This document shows positions 1 to 9,541 of a stretch of DNA of 64,000 nucleotides, one piece after another. Source of the stretch: an uncultured Clostridia bacterium (GTDB lineage Bacteria; Bacillota; Clostridia; Peptostreptococcales; Anaerovoracaceae); the NCBI GenBank assembly GCA_938034165.1, contig CALHKP010000011.1:30626-94625 (forward strand), given 5' to 3'. Under the pieces are notes generated by a model. The model was not told the DNA's origin. It saw only the letters and a list, made by a program, of their open reading frames with translations, and searched no databases. The position numbers and the translations under genes are program-made. Position 1 is the stretch's first letter. Each line of letters opens with the position of its first letter.

Positions 1-807
1 GCAAGAGAGCTGACTTTCCCGGAAATCAGACAGATCAGAGAGAATATTCCTGAGGATATGGAACTTGAAGCCTTTGTTCATGGAGCAATGTGTATTTCAT
101 ATTCCGGAAGATGTCTGCTGAGCAACTTTATGATTGAAAGGGATGCTAACAGAGGTATGTGCGCTCATCCATGCAGATGGAAATATTCGCTGGTAGAAGA
201 AAAGAGACCGGGGGAATACTATCCTGTAGAAGAGGATGATAGAGGAACATATATCATGAACTCAAGAGACCTTTGCATGATTGAGCATATTCCTGAAATC
301 GTAGAAAACGGAATCATGTCAGCAAAGATTGAAGGAAGGATGAAAAGTGTGTTCTATGTTGCAACTATCATTCACGCATACAGAAAAGCTATTGATGCAT
401 ATTTTGCAGATCCCGAAAATTATGTCTTCAAAGAAGAATGGATGAGAGAAGTAAAGAAGGTGAGCCACAGAGAGTTTACAACAGGTTTTTACTTCAAGAA
501 ACCTACAAACGAAGATCAGAACTATCAGACAAGCGCATATACAAGAGATTATTCATTTATAGGAAAAGTATTATCATATGACGAAACTACAGGTTATGCT
601 GTAGTTGAGCAGAGAAACAAGATGAATATAGGAGATACTATAGAAGTATTCGGACCTGACATTGAATTCTTTGAACAGGAGCTGACTGAGATGTATGATT
701 ATGAGTCAGGAGAAGCTGTATCAAGTGCGCCTCATCCACAGCAGATTCTCAAGATGAAGATGGCTCAGCCAGTAAAAGAAAACTATATTCTGAGAAAACA
801 AAAGTAA
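1..807 (+). CDS. U32 family peptidase-like protein, 5' end outside window
   Basis: The reading frame is open from base 1, so the start lies upstream and 268 residues are visible. The U32 family signature is complete near the visible start (EAFVHGAMCISYSGRCLLS, with both cysteines). In Firmicutes, U32 proteins of this kind are annotated as collagenase-like peptidases, but several members act in 5-hydroxyuridine formation at tRNA position 34. Which role applies here is inference. The visible C-terminal part has a small beta-rich region (GKVLSYDETTGYAVVEQRNK) typical of the longer U32 proteins. It ends 19 bases before the next gene, suggesting co-transcription. Confidence 0.9.
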   Translation, partial: ARELTFPEIRQIRENIPEDMELEAFVHGAMCISYSGRCLLSNFMIERDANRGMCAHPCRWKYSLVEEKRPGEYYPVEEDDRGTYIMNSRDLCMIEHIPEIVENGIMSAKIEGRMKSVFYVATIIHAYRKAIDAYFADPENYVFKEEWMREVKKVSHREFTTGFYFKKPTNEDQNYQTSAYTRDYSFIGKVLSYDETTGYAVVEQRNKMNIGDTIEVFGPDIEFFEQELTEMYDYESGEAVSSAPHPQQILKMKMAQPVKENYILRKQK

Positions 808-826
808 AGAAAGTTAGGAGGACATA

Positions 827-2116
827 ATGATTTCCGACACGGATATGGTGCCTATATATGTTATGATTGTACTTTTGTTGATATTTATCAACGCAATCGT
901 TGTATTATCAAATACGGCACTGAACAATGTAAACGAAAACAAAGTGAACCAGCTCTTGAATGTAGAAAAAAATCCGGGAGCAAAGAGGGTAATTGAACTG
1001 CTGGAGAAGCCTTTTAAGTACAAGTACACTAACAGGCTTTTGAATTACATATTTCTGATTGCAGGAATTACGATTACGATAGAATTGCCATACAATGATG
1101 CACTGTCAGCAGTGGTATTTCTTCTTGTGGCATCTTCTTTCGGTGAGCTTTTTCCAAGAAAAATTGCAATTCATCACAGCGAAAGTATTTCAATAAAGCT
1201 TTCGGGTTTGCAGAAATTTTTCAATGCTCTGTTCACACCTTTTGTATTTCTTATGACATTTGTGACAGATATTTTTCTGAGACTGTTCAGACAGGAAACC
1301 AAGATTGAGATTTCCAAATACTCAGAGGACGAGGTAATGTCAATGCTTGAGGCCGGTCAACAGAGGGGAGAAATCAAAGAAGAAGGCAAGAAGATGATTA
1401 ACAGTATCTTTGCCTTTGACGATGAGCTGGCATATGAGATTATGACTCCGAGAACGGATGTATTCCTAATTGATATAAATGATCCGCCGGAAGAGTACAT
1501 AGACGAACTTATGGAGCTGCGTTACTCGAGAATTCCGGTTTGTGAAGACGAATCCGACAATATCATCGGTATTCTTCATATCAAGGATTACCTGATAAAA
1601 GCAAGAAATGACGGATTTGACAATGTGGATATCAGATCAATTCTGAGAAAGCCTTATCTTGTTCCTGAAACAAAGAATATAGACTCTTTGTTCTTTGAAC
1701 TTCAGAAAGAAAGACAGCATATTGCAATTCTGATTGATGAATACGGCGGATTCAGCGGTATCGTTACTATGGAAGATATTATCGAAGAGGTCATGGGTGA
1801 AATCGACGACGAATATGATGAAGAAGAGGTTATCATCAAGAAAATCGACGATAACAACTATTATGTAAACGGAAAAGTATATCTGAGTGACCTTAATGAA
1901 GAGATAGGAACAAACTTTGAATCCGAAAACAGCGAGACTATCGGAGGATTCATCATTGATCTCCTTGGGGAAATACCTGAGGAAAATGACAATGGCAGAA
2001 TCGTCAAGTTTGATAACTGTATATTTACTATTCTTTCTGTCAAAGAGCGTCGTATAGAAATGCTCAAACTGGAAATAAAGCAGGAAGTTGAAGAAGTAGA
2101 TGAAAACGAAGAATAG
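827..2116 (+). CDS. CNNM/CorC (hemolysin C) family membrane protein
   Basis: A 429-residue protein with the order typical of the CNNM/CorC family: an N-terminal DUF21 membrane domain of several hydrophobic segments (residues about 1-150, first segment PIYVMIVLLLIFINAIVVLS), then two CBS domains (about 195-330; EIMTPRTDVFLID begins the first and GGFSGIVTMEDIIEEVMGEI ends the second), then a C-terminal CorC/HlyC transporter-associated domain. The family is linked to magnesium or cobalt efflux and cation homeostasis; the hemolysin name is historical. An AGGAGG ribosome binding site sits just before the ATG. The very acidic C-terminus (EVEEVDENEE) is unremarkable for the family. Confidence 0.9.
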   Translation: MISDTDMVPIYVMIVLLLIFINAIVVLSNTALNNVNENKVNQLLNVEKNPGAKRVIELLEKPFKYKYTNRLLNYIFLIAGITITIELPYNDALSAVVFLLVASSFGELFPRKIAIHHSESISIKLSGLQKFFNALFTPFVFLMTFVTDIFLRLFRQETKIEISKYSEDEVMSMLEAGQQRGEIKEEGKKMINSIFAFDDELAYEIMTPRTDVFLIDINDPPEEYIDELMELRYSRIPVCEDESDNIIGILHIKDYLIKARNDGFDNVDIRSILRKPYLVPETKNIDSLFFELQKERQHIAILIDEYGGFSGIVTMEDIIEEVMGEIDDEYDEEEVIIKKIDDNNYYVNGKVYLSDLNEEIGTNFESENSETIGGFIIDLLGEIPEENDNGRIVKFDNCIFTILSVKERRIEMLKLEIKQEVEEVDENEE

Positions 2117-2159
2117 GAATTCCCCAAAGGGTAATTAGTCTGTTGAAAGGAGCTGGATT

Positions 2160-2870
2160 ATGGCCAAAAATCATGAAGGTTTTGAATGCACCTGGGATGA
2201 ATTCTATGAGATGTTTTTTGCTTTGGCTGACAAGAAAAAGCCTGCGCTGCTTCAGTTTCTTACGGAGCCTGGACCGGCAGGCGAGGTTGCTGATATTATC
2301 AGCAACCTGCAGGATATAGATATGAAAGCTGCAAACAGGTTGCTCAAGATGGCAGTGGATGCAAAGCTTGTATTTGCTGCGATAGATATAGGATATCTAT
2401 ATGGATGTGATAATGAACTGTTTATCAGAGCCGTCAGAAATTCTGAAAAGTCATTTACGGAAGATGACATAGAAGAGTTATACGGAGTTGGCCTTGAAGG
2501 GGAATTCCTTATAGACTTGTGCAGAGAATATAATATCGAGATTCCGGAGGATCTTCGCGCAGATTATTTAGAAGATGATTTTGATGAAGAAGATGAGGAT
2601 GATTTCGAAGAGGACTTTGAGGAAGATTTTGATAATGATTTTGAAGAGGATTTGGATGATGACTATGAGCCTGAGGAATACTTTGGAGGAATACCTGAAT
2701 CCGGATTTGATTCTGCAAAAGCCCCTAAGAAGCATCCGGGCAAATGTGACAGAAACTGCGCTGAGTGTCCGCCTCATTACGGATATAGATATGGACGCTG
2801 GTATTACGGGCATGATCATACACATGGCTGTGAATTTGGCGGAAACCGCGGCAGCGGACAGATGGATTAG
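2160..2870 (+). CDS. unknown protein with acidic region and Cys/His-rich tail
   Basis: A 236-residue protein I do not recognise. Residues 1-130 look like a compact helical domain. Residues about 134-175 are almost entirely Asp, Glu and Phe. The last 41 residues form a metal-site-like tail with C196, C200, C203, H206, H218, H220, H222 and C224 in a Gly/Tyr-rich setting. The start is clear (GAAAGGAGC before ATG). It follows the CorC-type gene by 43 bases and a terminator follows it, so it may be the last gene of that unit. A metal-binding role is inference from the tail alone. Confidence 0.75.
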   Translation: MAKNHEGFECTWDEFYEMFFALADKKKPALLQFLTEPGPAGEVADIISNLQDIDMKAANRLLKMAVDAKLVFAAIDIGYLYGCDNELFIRAVRNSEKSFTEDDIEELYGVGLEGEFLIDLCREYNIEIPEDLRADYLEDDFDEEDEDDFEEDFEEDFDNDFEEDLDDDYEPEEYFGGIPESGFDSAKAPKKHPGKCDRNCAECPPHYGYRYGRWYYGHDHTHGCEFGGNRGSGQMD

Positions 2871-2898
2871 AATTTTAAATTAAAGATGAGTGAGATAT

Positions 2899-2937
2899 GG
2901 CATAGATTGCAAATTTTGTGATCTATGTCTTTTTTTA
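2899..2937 (+). terminator. rho-independent terminator after the acidic protein gene
   Basis: CATAGAT at 2901-2907 pairs with ATCTATG at 2921-2927, flanked by a G-C pair and followed directly by a run of T (2929-2936). It separates the upstream housekeeping genes from the CRISPR locus. Confidence 0.8.
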
Positions 2938-3078
2938 TAATCTATTTGACGAATGTGTGTAGTAAATAACTATGCCGGCAAAACTGAGTTTTAAGATAAA
3001 TAGTAAGCGATTAAAAAGGCAAAAAGAGTCAATTTTCTCCGCTTTAGTAACTTTTTCATATATAACCCATTTTTCAGG

Positions 3079-3107
3079 AAGACAAAAGCATAAAATACAA
3101 GTATAAT
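3079..3107 (+). promoter_or_regulatory. candidate promoter P1 for cas6/csm operon
   Basis: AAGACA at 3079-3084, a 17-base spacer and a perfect TATAAT at 3102-3107. Use of this promoter would give a 5' untranslated region of about 120 bases before cas6. The rest of the 2938-3235 gap is A/T-rich and I see no gene in it. Confidence 0.45.
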
Positions 3108-3180
3108 AAAGTTAAAAGTATTAGTAAGATGTTAAGCAACGTACTAATTTGAATTTCATGTGTAGAGCTAGGAAGTTGAT

Positions 3181-3210
3181 TTGAATCCTAAAAATAGATA
3201 AACTTATAGT
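3181..3210 (+). promoter_or_regulatory. candidate promoter P2 for cas6/csm operon
   Basis: TTGAAT at 3181-3186 and TATAGT at 3205-3210 with an 18-base spacer, ending about 25 bases before the cas6 ATG. Either P1, P2 or both could drive the effector operon; sequence alone does not decide. Confidence 0.45.
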
Positions 3211-3235
3211 AAAATAGTAGCAGAATGGAGAAAAT

Positions 3236-3979
3236 ATGTTATCAGATTTAAAAATTAATATAGAAAAACAGGAAGGTATTAATTTTAATATGGGATCAAT
3301 TATGCAAGGCGTATTGATGGAGCATATAGATACGGAATACGCCCAACTACTTCATAATTTGGTAGTTAATCCGTATTCGCAGTATATAACATATGGGAAA
3401 GGCAATACTGTAGAGTGGCATATTAAGACTCTTACAAAAGAAGCTGAAATAAACATTATAAAGCCTCTCATGTGCAATATTGGAAACTCGATAGAAATAA
3501 AACATAAAGGAATAAAATTAACTATTATTAATAAAGGAATAGAAAAAATGACAGAGGATGAACTTATGAGCAGTACTTATTTTGCAGAGTGCAGCCCATA
3601 CATAAATATTTCATTTATTACACCGACTGCATTTAAATCTAGCGGAAAATATCAGTTCTATCCTACTGTACAGCATATTTTCCAGAGCCTTATAAATAAG
3701 TATGATGCATGCTCAGGTGATGCGCCTATATATTCCTCAGAATTTATGAATGAAATAAATAATAATGTTAGTATTATAGGCTATAACTTACGGAGCACTA
3801 TGTATCATTTGGAAGGAATAAGGATACCTGCATTTAAAGGAAATATAACATTAAAAGTAAAAGGTTCACAGATGTTCAAAAATCTAATGCATATGCTTGT
3901 ACAATTTGGTGAGTATTCGGGTATTGGAATTAAAACGGCAATGGGTATGGGGGCAATGAAGATGAGAAAAGATAGTTAA
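3236..3979 (+). CDS. cas6: CRISPR pre-crRNA endoribonuclease Cas6
   Basis: A 247-residue RAMP-fold protein. The C-terminal glycine-rich loop typical of Cas6 is clear (GEYSGIGIKTAMGMGAMKM, about residues 223-241), after a long beta-rich ferredoxin-like region. Cas6 cuts the repeat in the CRISPR transcript, here expected at the foot of the CCCC/GGGG hairpin to leave an ACGGAAAC 5' tag. The catalytic residues vary in this family and I do not assign them. ATG start with GGAG seven bases upstream. It is the first gene of the cas operon, 64 bases before csm1. Confidence 0.85.
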   Translation: MLSDLKINIEKQEGINFNMGSIMQGVLMEHIDTEYAQLLHNLVVNPYSQYITYGKGNTVEWHIKTLTKEAEINIIKPLMCNIGNSIEIKHKGIKLTIINKGIEKMTEDELMSSTYFAECSPYINISFITPTAFKSSGKYQFYPTVQHIFQSLINKYDACSGDAPIYSSEFMNEINNNVSIIGYNLRSTMYHLEGIRIPAFKGNITLKVKGSQMFKNLMHMLVQFGEYSGIGIKTAMGMGAMKMRKDS

Positions 3980-4043
3980 AAGTAAAGTAGCACTTTTAAA
4001 TTGTATAGTTTATCTTTGTATAAGTTAAGAGAGGAGTGATTTT

Positions 4044-6437
4044 TTGGACAGACGCAGTATTGAACTTGCAACAGGTGCACTTCTGCATGATATTGGAAAA
4101 ATTCTTTTTCGATATAATGATGGAAGAGATCATAGTACAAGTGGATATGAGTTTCTCAAAGAAAATGGAATTAAAAATGAAAACTTATTGAATCAAATTA
4201 AATATCATCATCTGAAGAAACTGAATTCAGCGTCTCTTGAACCTGATGCATTAGCCTATATTACATATTGGGCTGATAATGTCGCAGCTGGTGCTGATAG
4301 GAGAAAAAAAGATGAAACAAGTGAATTTGGATTTGACAAGTATATACCTCTTGATAGCATATTTAATGTATTAAATCGTAATCCAGGCGAAAAAAGAGAA
4401 AACGCATCCTATATGATGAAAAAGGTTTACGACAGCGGTGAACCTAACATGCCATGTTTATCAGAATTTGAATATTCATCCGAATCTTACGGTGAAATAA
4501 TTGCAAATATAAAAGATGGTCTAAATGCTGTTAAATCTATTGAATGGGAGTCATTGGAGCAGGAATCTGCCAATATAAAATCTGCAGAAGCCTATCTGAA
4601 TTCACTTTTAGCAGTGTTAGAGTCAACTCTTTCATTTGTTCCATCATCAACACAAAAATCAGAGATTGGTGATATATCACTCTTTGACCATTCCAAAGTT
4701 ACAGCAGCGGTTGCCGGAGCTCTATTGGAGTATCTTGATGAGAGGAAAATATACAATTACAAAGATAAGCTAGTAAATAATAAATCTTCTTATGATGATA
4801 AGGCTTTTTTGTTAGTTAGCATGGATATATCTGGAATTCAAGATTTTATATATACTATTTCAACTAGCGGTGTGCTAAAAACTCTTAGAGCAAAGTCATT
4901 CTACTTAGAAATTATGCTTGAACATATAGTGGACGAGCTTCTGACAAAAGTAGGATTATCGAGGGCAAATTTGATATACTCCGGAGGTGGACATGCATAT
5001 ATTTTGCTTTCAAATACAGAAAAAACAAAGGCTATTCTGACGGAATTTAATAAAAATCTAAAAGCTTGGTTTTTAAAACATTTCAGAACAGAGCTATATA
5101 TTGCCATAGGAAGTGTTGATTGCAGTGCAAATGATCTTATGAATAAGCCAGATGGATCTGATGCATATGAGAATCTGTTCAAAGAAGTAAGTAAGAGCGT
5201 GTCTGAAGATAAGCTTAGAAGATATTCTGCAAATGAAATAATAGAGCTTAATAATACAAAACACAGTCAATATGAAAGGGAATGCAAAGTTTGCCGTTCT
5301 TTAGATAATCTAAATGATAATAATCTATGCTCTATGTGTGAAGGTTTTGAAAAACTCTCAAGTAAAATTTTAAAATCCGATTTTATTTCCATAACAGAAA
5401 CAAAGTCAGAATACGCACTCAGACTTCCTTTTGATCGATTTATGCTTATGGAGTCGGAAGATGATGTAAGAAAAAGAATGAAAGAAGATTCCGGATATGT
5501 TAGGTGTTATAGCAAAAATAAAATGTTTACAGGATATAATGTGGCAACAAAGCTATGGACGGGTGACTATTATAACGGGGAAACCTTTGAGGATATGGCA
5601 GATGGTTCAAGAGGAATAAGACGTATAGGGGTTCTCAGAGCAGATGTTGATAATCTAGGCCAGGCTTTTGTAAAAGGATTTTCAGGAATTGGGGAAAACG
5701 ATAATTATACTAGCTTATCTAGAAGTAGCACCTTCTCACGGAAAATGTCAATGTTTTTTAAGCTACATCTAAATTATATCCTAAGTAATGGTAAATATAC
5801 TATCGAAGGTAAAGAATGTAATAATCTTGCACGAAAAGTGATGATTATATATTCTGGAGGGGATGATATATTTCTTGTGGGAGCTTGGAATGAGGTTATA
5901 GAAGCTGCTATTGATATTAATGATGCTCTTAGAGAATTTACACAAGAGACTCTTAGTATATCTGCTGGAATTGGATTGTTCCCAGAAAAATATCCTGTTG
6001 ATGCATTTGCAAGGCAGACTGGCGATTTGGAAGATTGCTCAAAATCAGTCGATGGGAAAAATGCAGTTACTTTATTTGAGAATAACCAAACATATAAATG
6101 GGATGTTTTGAAAGAAAAGGTTATAGGAGAAAAATTTGCATTAATTAAATCTTATCTTGATTTAGAACAAGATAAGGGTATGGCTGTTTTGTATAAGCTC
6201 TTAGAATATATAAGAGGGCGTAAGGAAAAAATAAACATCGCAAGACTTGCTTACTTGCTGGGAAGAATGGAACCGGATAAGGAAGTTTCTCTAGAAAGAA
6301 AAGAAGTATATGCAAACCTTGCGAAGAATATATATAAATGGACGAGAAATGATGAAGATGCAAGGCAGCTTATAACTGCGATTTATTTGTATGTATATCT
6401 GAATAGAGATGGAGGTTATGATGGAAAAACTAACTAA
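4044..6437 (+). CDS. csm1: Cas10/Csm1, type III-A signature subunit
   Basis: A 797-residue Cas10. In order: N-terminal HD nuclease domain (GALLHDIGK, H15-D16), first palm domain (about 250-400), zinc ribbon with C414, C417, C429 and C432, second palm domain with an intact GGDD at 605-608, and a helical C-terminal domain. In type III systems, target RNA binding activates the HD domain for single-stranded DNA cleavage and the GGDD palm for synthesis of cyclic oligoadenylate from ATP. Both motifs look intact. The start is a TTG preceded by GAGGAG. Overlaps csm2 by 17 bases, so the two are translationally linked. Confidence 0.95.
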   Translation: MDRRSIELATGALLHDIGKILFRYNDGRDHSTSGYEFLKENGIKNENLLNQIKYHHLKKLNSASLEPDALAYITYWADNVAAGADRRKKDETSEFGFDKYIPLDSIFNVLNRNPGEKRENASYMMKKVYDSGEPNMPCLSEFEYSSESYGEIIANIKDGLNAVKSIEWESLEQESANIKSAEAYLNSLLAVLESTLSFVPSSTQKSEIGDISLFDHSKVTAAVAGALLEYLDERKIYNYKDKLVNNKSSYDDKAFLLVSMDISGIQDFIYTISTSGVLKTLRAKSFYLEIMLEHIVDELLTKVGLSRANLIYSGGGHAYILLSNTEKTKAILTEFNKNLKAWFLKHFRTELYIAIGSVDCSANDLMNKPDGSDAYENLFKEVSKSVSEDKLRRYSANEIIELNNTKHSQYERECKVCRSLDNLNDNNLCSMCEGFEKLSSKILKSDFISITETKSEYALRLPFDRFMLMESEDDVRKRMKEDSGYVRCYSKNKMFTGYNVATKLWTGDYYNGETFEDMADGSRGIRRIGVLRADVDNLGQAFVKGFSGIGENDNYTSLSRSSTFSRKMSMFFKLHLNYILSNGKYTIEGKECNNLARKVMIIYSGGDDIFLVGAWNEVIEAAIDINDALREFTQETLSISAGIGLFPEKYPVDAFARQTGDLEDCSKSVDGKNAVTLFENNQTYKWDVLKEKVIGEKFALIKSYLDLEQDKGMAVLYKLLEYIRGRKEKINIARLAYLLGRMEPDKEVSLERKEVYANLAKNIYKWTRNDEDARQLITAIYLYVYLNRDGGYDGKTN

Positions 6438-6813
6438 TACTAATTTTGCAGACAAAGCGGAAAAAGTCATCAAGAGCTTGGTCGAAACAGATAGAAGAGG
6501 CAACCCTAAGATAAAAATGACAACATCCAAGATACGAAATTTACTTTCAATGACTAATGTCTTGTATAATCAGGCTCGACAGTTAAAAACAGAACTTCTG
6601 CCAGAAGAGATAAAAAAAGATGTTCAATATCTTAAGATGCGTTTTGCTTATGAATCCGGACGTGAGCCATCAGTAAAGAGTTTTGTTGAAAAAGCAGAAA
6701 TAATAGGACATCTTAATAATGTTGGAGACAGTAGAGAAAACCTATTACTCTTCTGCAATTACATGGAATCACTTGTTGCATATCATAGATATTATGGCGG
6801 TAAAGATCGCTAG
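6421..6813 (+). CDS. csm2: Csm2, small subunit of the Csm complex
   Basis: A 130-residue helical, charged protein beginning MEKLTNTNFADKAEKVI, matching Csm2 in size, in the TSKIRNLLSMTNVLYN segment and in position between csm1 and csm3. Csm2 lines the filament along the crRNA-target duplex. GGAGG at 6411-6415 lies inside csm1; an ATG at 6418 is too close to it, so the ATG at 6421 is preferred. The gene ends 12 bases before csm3. Confidence 0.9.
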   Translation: MEKLTNTNFADKAEKVIKSLVETDRRGNPKIKMTTSKIRNLLSMTNVLYNQARQLKTELLPEEIKKDVQYLKMRFAYESGREPSVKSFVEKAEIIGHLNNVGDSRENLLLFCNYMESLVAYHRYYGGKDR

Positions 6814-6825
6814 GAGGAAATTAAA

Positions 6826-7494
6826 ATGTTAGCAAAAATAGAAATTACAGGAACAATTACTTTGAAAACAGGTATGCATATAGGCTCTTCTGATGCATTT
6901 GCAGCGATTGGTGCAATAGATTCGCCTGTTGCAAGAGATCCGGTCAGTGCTATTCCATATATTCCAGGTAGCACATTAAAAGGTAAAATGAGAAGCCTTC
7001 TAGCAAAAGCGTATAATAACTCGGTAGTAAAAACGAGAGATGATGATGATGAAAGAATAAAAAGATTGTTTGGATGCAGCAAAAATAGTGAGGGCAATCC
7101 ACAAAACAGCAGAGTTATTTTTTCTGATTCAATTCTTTCAAACGATGAAGAACTCAAGAAATATGGTCTTATTGGTGTGACAGAGGCAAAAGAAGAAAAT
7201 ACTATCAACCCGTTTACAGCAGTTGCAAATCCTCGTCAGATTGAAAGAGTTGTAAAAGGAGCTAAATTTCCAATTTCTATTATATATAATGTAGTTGACA
7301 TAAACAGTATTGAAGAGGATTTTCGTACACTAGGTGATGGATTTAAACTTTTAGGTTATGATTATATTGGAGGACATGGTTCTAGAGGTTATGGCCGAAT
7401 TGAAATTACAGGTTTAGATATCTGTCCTGTAATAGGAGATATTGATGACGATCTGCTAGAAAAATGTAAGGTGCAGATAGGGGTTGAAAAATAA
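6826..7494 (+). CDS. csm3: Csm3, backbone subunit and target RNA nuclease
   Basis: A 222-residue RAMP protein very typical of Csm3. The N-terminal segment GMHIGSSDAFAAIGAID carries Asp32, aligned with the aspartate (D33 in Streptococcus thermophilus) that cuts target RNA at six-base intervals. YIPGSTLKGKMRSLLA and the glycine-rich GGHGSRGYGRIEI are the usual RNA-binding elements. With Asp32 present, RNA cleavage should be active. AGGAGG precedes the ATG. The stop overlaps the csm4 start (TAATG). Confidence 0.95.
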   Translation: MLAKIEITGTITLKTGMHIGSSDAFAAIGAIDSPVARDPVSAIPYIPGSTLKGKMRSLLAKAYNNSVVKTRDDDDERIKRLFGCSKNSEGNPQNSRVIFSDSILSNDEELKKYGLIGVTEAKEENTINPFTAVANPRQIERVVKGAKFPISIIYNVVDINSIEEDFRTLGDGFKLLGYDYIGGHGSRGYGRIEITGLDICPVIGDIDDDLLEKCKVQIGVEK

Positions 7495-8429
7495 TGAAAT
7501 ATAAGTTGTTCAAACTAAACTTTTCTACGGCACTTCATGTTGGAAAAAATAAACTTAGTGATGCAGAAGTTACAATTACAGCAGACACATTATTTTCTGC
7601 CTTGTGCATGGAAGCTATGTATGATGATGAAAACGGCGGTATAGAAACTCTTATTAGTTGGGCGCGTTCAGGCAAATTACGCCTTACTGATGCCTTGCCT
7701 TATTATAAAGATACATATTATATTCCAAAGCCAATGATTCAGATTAAACGGGAAATAGAATCCGATTCTGTAACAAAGAAAAATCACAAAAAAATGAAAT
7801 ATATACCTATAAGTAGAATCAATGAATATTGTGATGGGAGTATAGATGCGGCGGCAGAAGTAGATAATCTAAAAAAAATGGGTAAAGTTGAAATTAGAAC
7901 TTTAAATACTATTGATGTAAATGGTATAGCAACACCTTATTCTCTTGGGACATTTACATTTGAAGAAGATTGGGGTTTATACTTTTTACTAAGCTATGAG
8001 GATGAAGAAATACTGTATACTGTAACAGATTACTTGACTGCTATTGAGCTTTCCGGCATAGGAGGAAAAAGAAGTTCTGGTTTAGGCAAGTTTACTCTTG
8101 AGCAAGGGGAGTTTCCTAACGAATACGAGGGCTTGCTTAGAGTGAAAGGTAGTAACAGCATATTTGTTGCATTAACGACTTGTCTACCAAAAGAAGATGA
8201 GCTCAAAGTTGCTGTAAAAGATTCACATTATGCAATTATCAGGCGAGGTGGTTTTGCATATGATGATACATATTATGATTTGCCAAAGAGAAAAAAAGAT
8301 TTATATATGTTTAAGCCTGGCTCATCATTTACTAATTGTTTTGATGGTGATGTATACGATGTATCAACAGAGGGCAAGCATCCTGTATATAAATATGGTA
8401 TGCCCATATTTCTGGAGGTGTCGTTTTGA
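7494..8429 (+). CDS. csm4: Csm4, crRNA 5'-tag binding subunit
   Basis: A 311-residue RAMP protein. The N-terminus (FKLNFSTALHVG) and the internal glycine-rich loop (LSGIGGKRSSGLGKFTL, about residues 184-200) match Csm4. Csm4 holds the crRNA 5' tag and contacts Cas10 at the base of the complex. It starts by a TAATG overlap with csm3 and ends four bases into csm5, showing tight translational coupling. Confidence 0.93.
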   Translation: MKYKLFKLNFSTALHVGKNKLSDAEVTITADTLFSALCMEAMYDDENGGIETLISWARSGKLRLTDALPYYKDTYYIPKPMIQIKREIESDSVTKKNHKKMKYIPISRINEYCDGSIDAAAEVDNLKKMGKVEIRTLNTIDVNGIATPYSLGTFTFEEDWGLYFLLSYEDEEILYTVTDYLTAIELSGIGGKRSSGLGKFTLEQGEFPNEYEGLLRVKGSNSIFVALTTCLPKEDELKVAVKDSHYAIIRRGGFAYDDTYYDLPKRKKDLYMFKPGSSFTNCFDGDVYDVSTEGKHPVYKYGMPIFLEVSF

Positions 8430-9520
8430 ATAATTTCTTAGATAGGTATAAAATTAATATAGAAACGATTGGCCCGGTTTATATTGGTTCTGGAAAATCA
8501 ATAAGAAGAAACGAATGGATTTTAAATAACAAAAAAGAAGCCATAATACTGGATCATCGCAAATTTTTTGATATGCTCGTAAAAAAGAATCTTATAGACA
8601 CATATGAACGAGATATATTTAATGGAAAAGTTTCTTCTCTTTCTTATTGGTTGAAGGAACATAATGTAAGCTTAGAAGACTCGGAAAAGTGTGCGGCATA
8701 CAAAGTAAGCGCAAGGAATTTTAATACAAAAAATAAGCAAATACGAGATATACAGCTTACAATAAAAGATCCTTACGGAAATCCGTATATACCCGGGAGT
8801 ACTATGAAAGGCGCCATTAGAAACGCACTTCTTGCAGCCCATGTGCGAAAAAATGGATGTGATGAGTCACATATAAAAAGCGAAATCAGAACATACAATA
8901 GGAATAGTAAAAACTTTCTAAGAAGAGAAAGTGAAAAGGTTTCTCAGGATGCATTCAACCTAAAGGAAGTCGAATATATGAGTAAAGATAATGCAGTTTT
9001 GGATGTGATGAGTGGAATTAGGATAAGCGATAGTAATTCTGTATCTAAAGATAATATAATCTTGTGTATGAAAATAGACATGCATGAAGATTTTAGAGAT
9101 ACTGAGATTCCTACGATAAGAGAATGTATTGCACCGGGTACAAAATTTACTTTTGAACTTACCATTGATAAAACCGAAACAAAGATAACTGTTGAAGATA
9201 TCAAGGCTGCAATCAATGATTTCCTAAAAGACTATAACAGAATGTTTTTAGAGCGATTTAAAGATGAGGAAATGTATGCCTGTGATGTGATTTATCTGGG
9301 TGGTGGCGTAGGCTTTTGCAGCAAGACTGTGATGAATCAAGTTTTTACAAATGATGAAAATAGAAAAAGACTTGTTACAGAAACAATAGCTAAAACATTG
9401 CCACCAAAAATGAAATCAAATGTTGCAGGTAAAAATCTTCCGGCTGTTGCAAAACTTACGGAAGTTGATGGACGACTGGTACAAATGGGTCCATGCAGCA
9501 TAGAATTTGTAAAGGCTTAG
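8426..9520 (+). CDS. csm5: Csm5, capping subunit at the crRNA 3' end
   Basis: A 364-residue RAMP protein with YKINIETIGPVYIGSGK at the N-terminus, YIPGSTMKGAIRNALLAA (about residues 121-138), and the C-terminal region FCSKTVMNQVF, all typical of Csm5. Csm5 caps the 3' end of the Csm complex and helps crRNA maturation with host nucleases. The TTG start overlaps the csm4 stop (TTTTGAATAA). Last gene of the effector operon; a hairpin spans its stop codon. Confidence 0.93.
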   Translation: MNNFLDRYKINIETIGPVYIGSGKSIRRNEWILNNKKEAIILDHRKFFDMLVKKNLIDTYERDIFNGKVSSLSYWLKEHNVSLEDSEKCAAYKVSARNFNTKNKQIRDIQLTIKDPYGNPYIPGSTMKGAIRNALLAAHVRKNGCDESHIKSEIRTYNRNSKNFLRRESEKVSQDAFNLKEVEYMSKDNAVLDVMSGIRISDSNSVSKDNIILCMKIDMHEDFRDTEIPTIRECIAPGTKFTFELTIDKTETKITVEDIKAAINDFLKDYNRMFLERFKDEEMYACDVIYLGGGVGFCSKTVMNQVFTNDENRKRLVTETIAKTLPPKMKSNVAGKNLPAVAKLTEVDGRLVQMGPCSIEFVKA

Positions 9521-9541
9521 CTGTTTTCAACAGTTTAAGCC
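9514..9541 (+). terminator. stem-loop over the csm5 stop codon
   Basis: GGCTTA at 9514-9519 pairs with TAAGCC at 9536-9541, and inside it CTGTT (9521-9525) pairs with AACAG (9529-9533) over a TTC loop. There is no T-run, so this may be a weak terminator or an mRNA 3' end stabiliser rather than a full stop. It marks the junction of csm operon and leader. Confidence 0.5.

Noticed and set aside
2575..2883. Open frame of about 100 codons overlapping the acidic region in another frame
   Set aside because: It is a by-product of the repetitive GAT/GAA stretch; no ribosome binding site and a low-complexity Met/Ile/Arg product.
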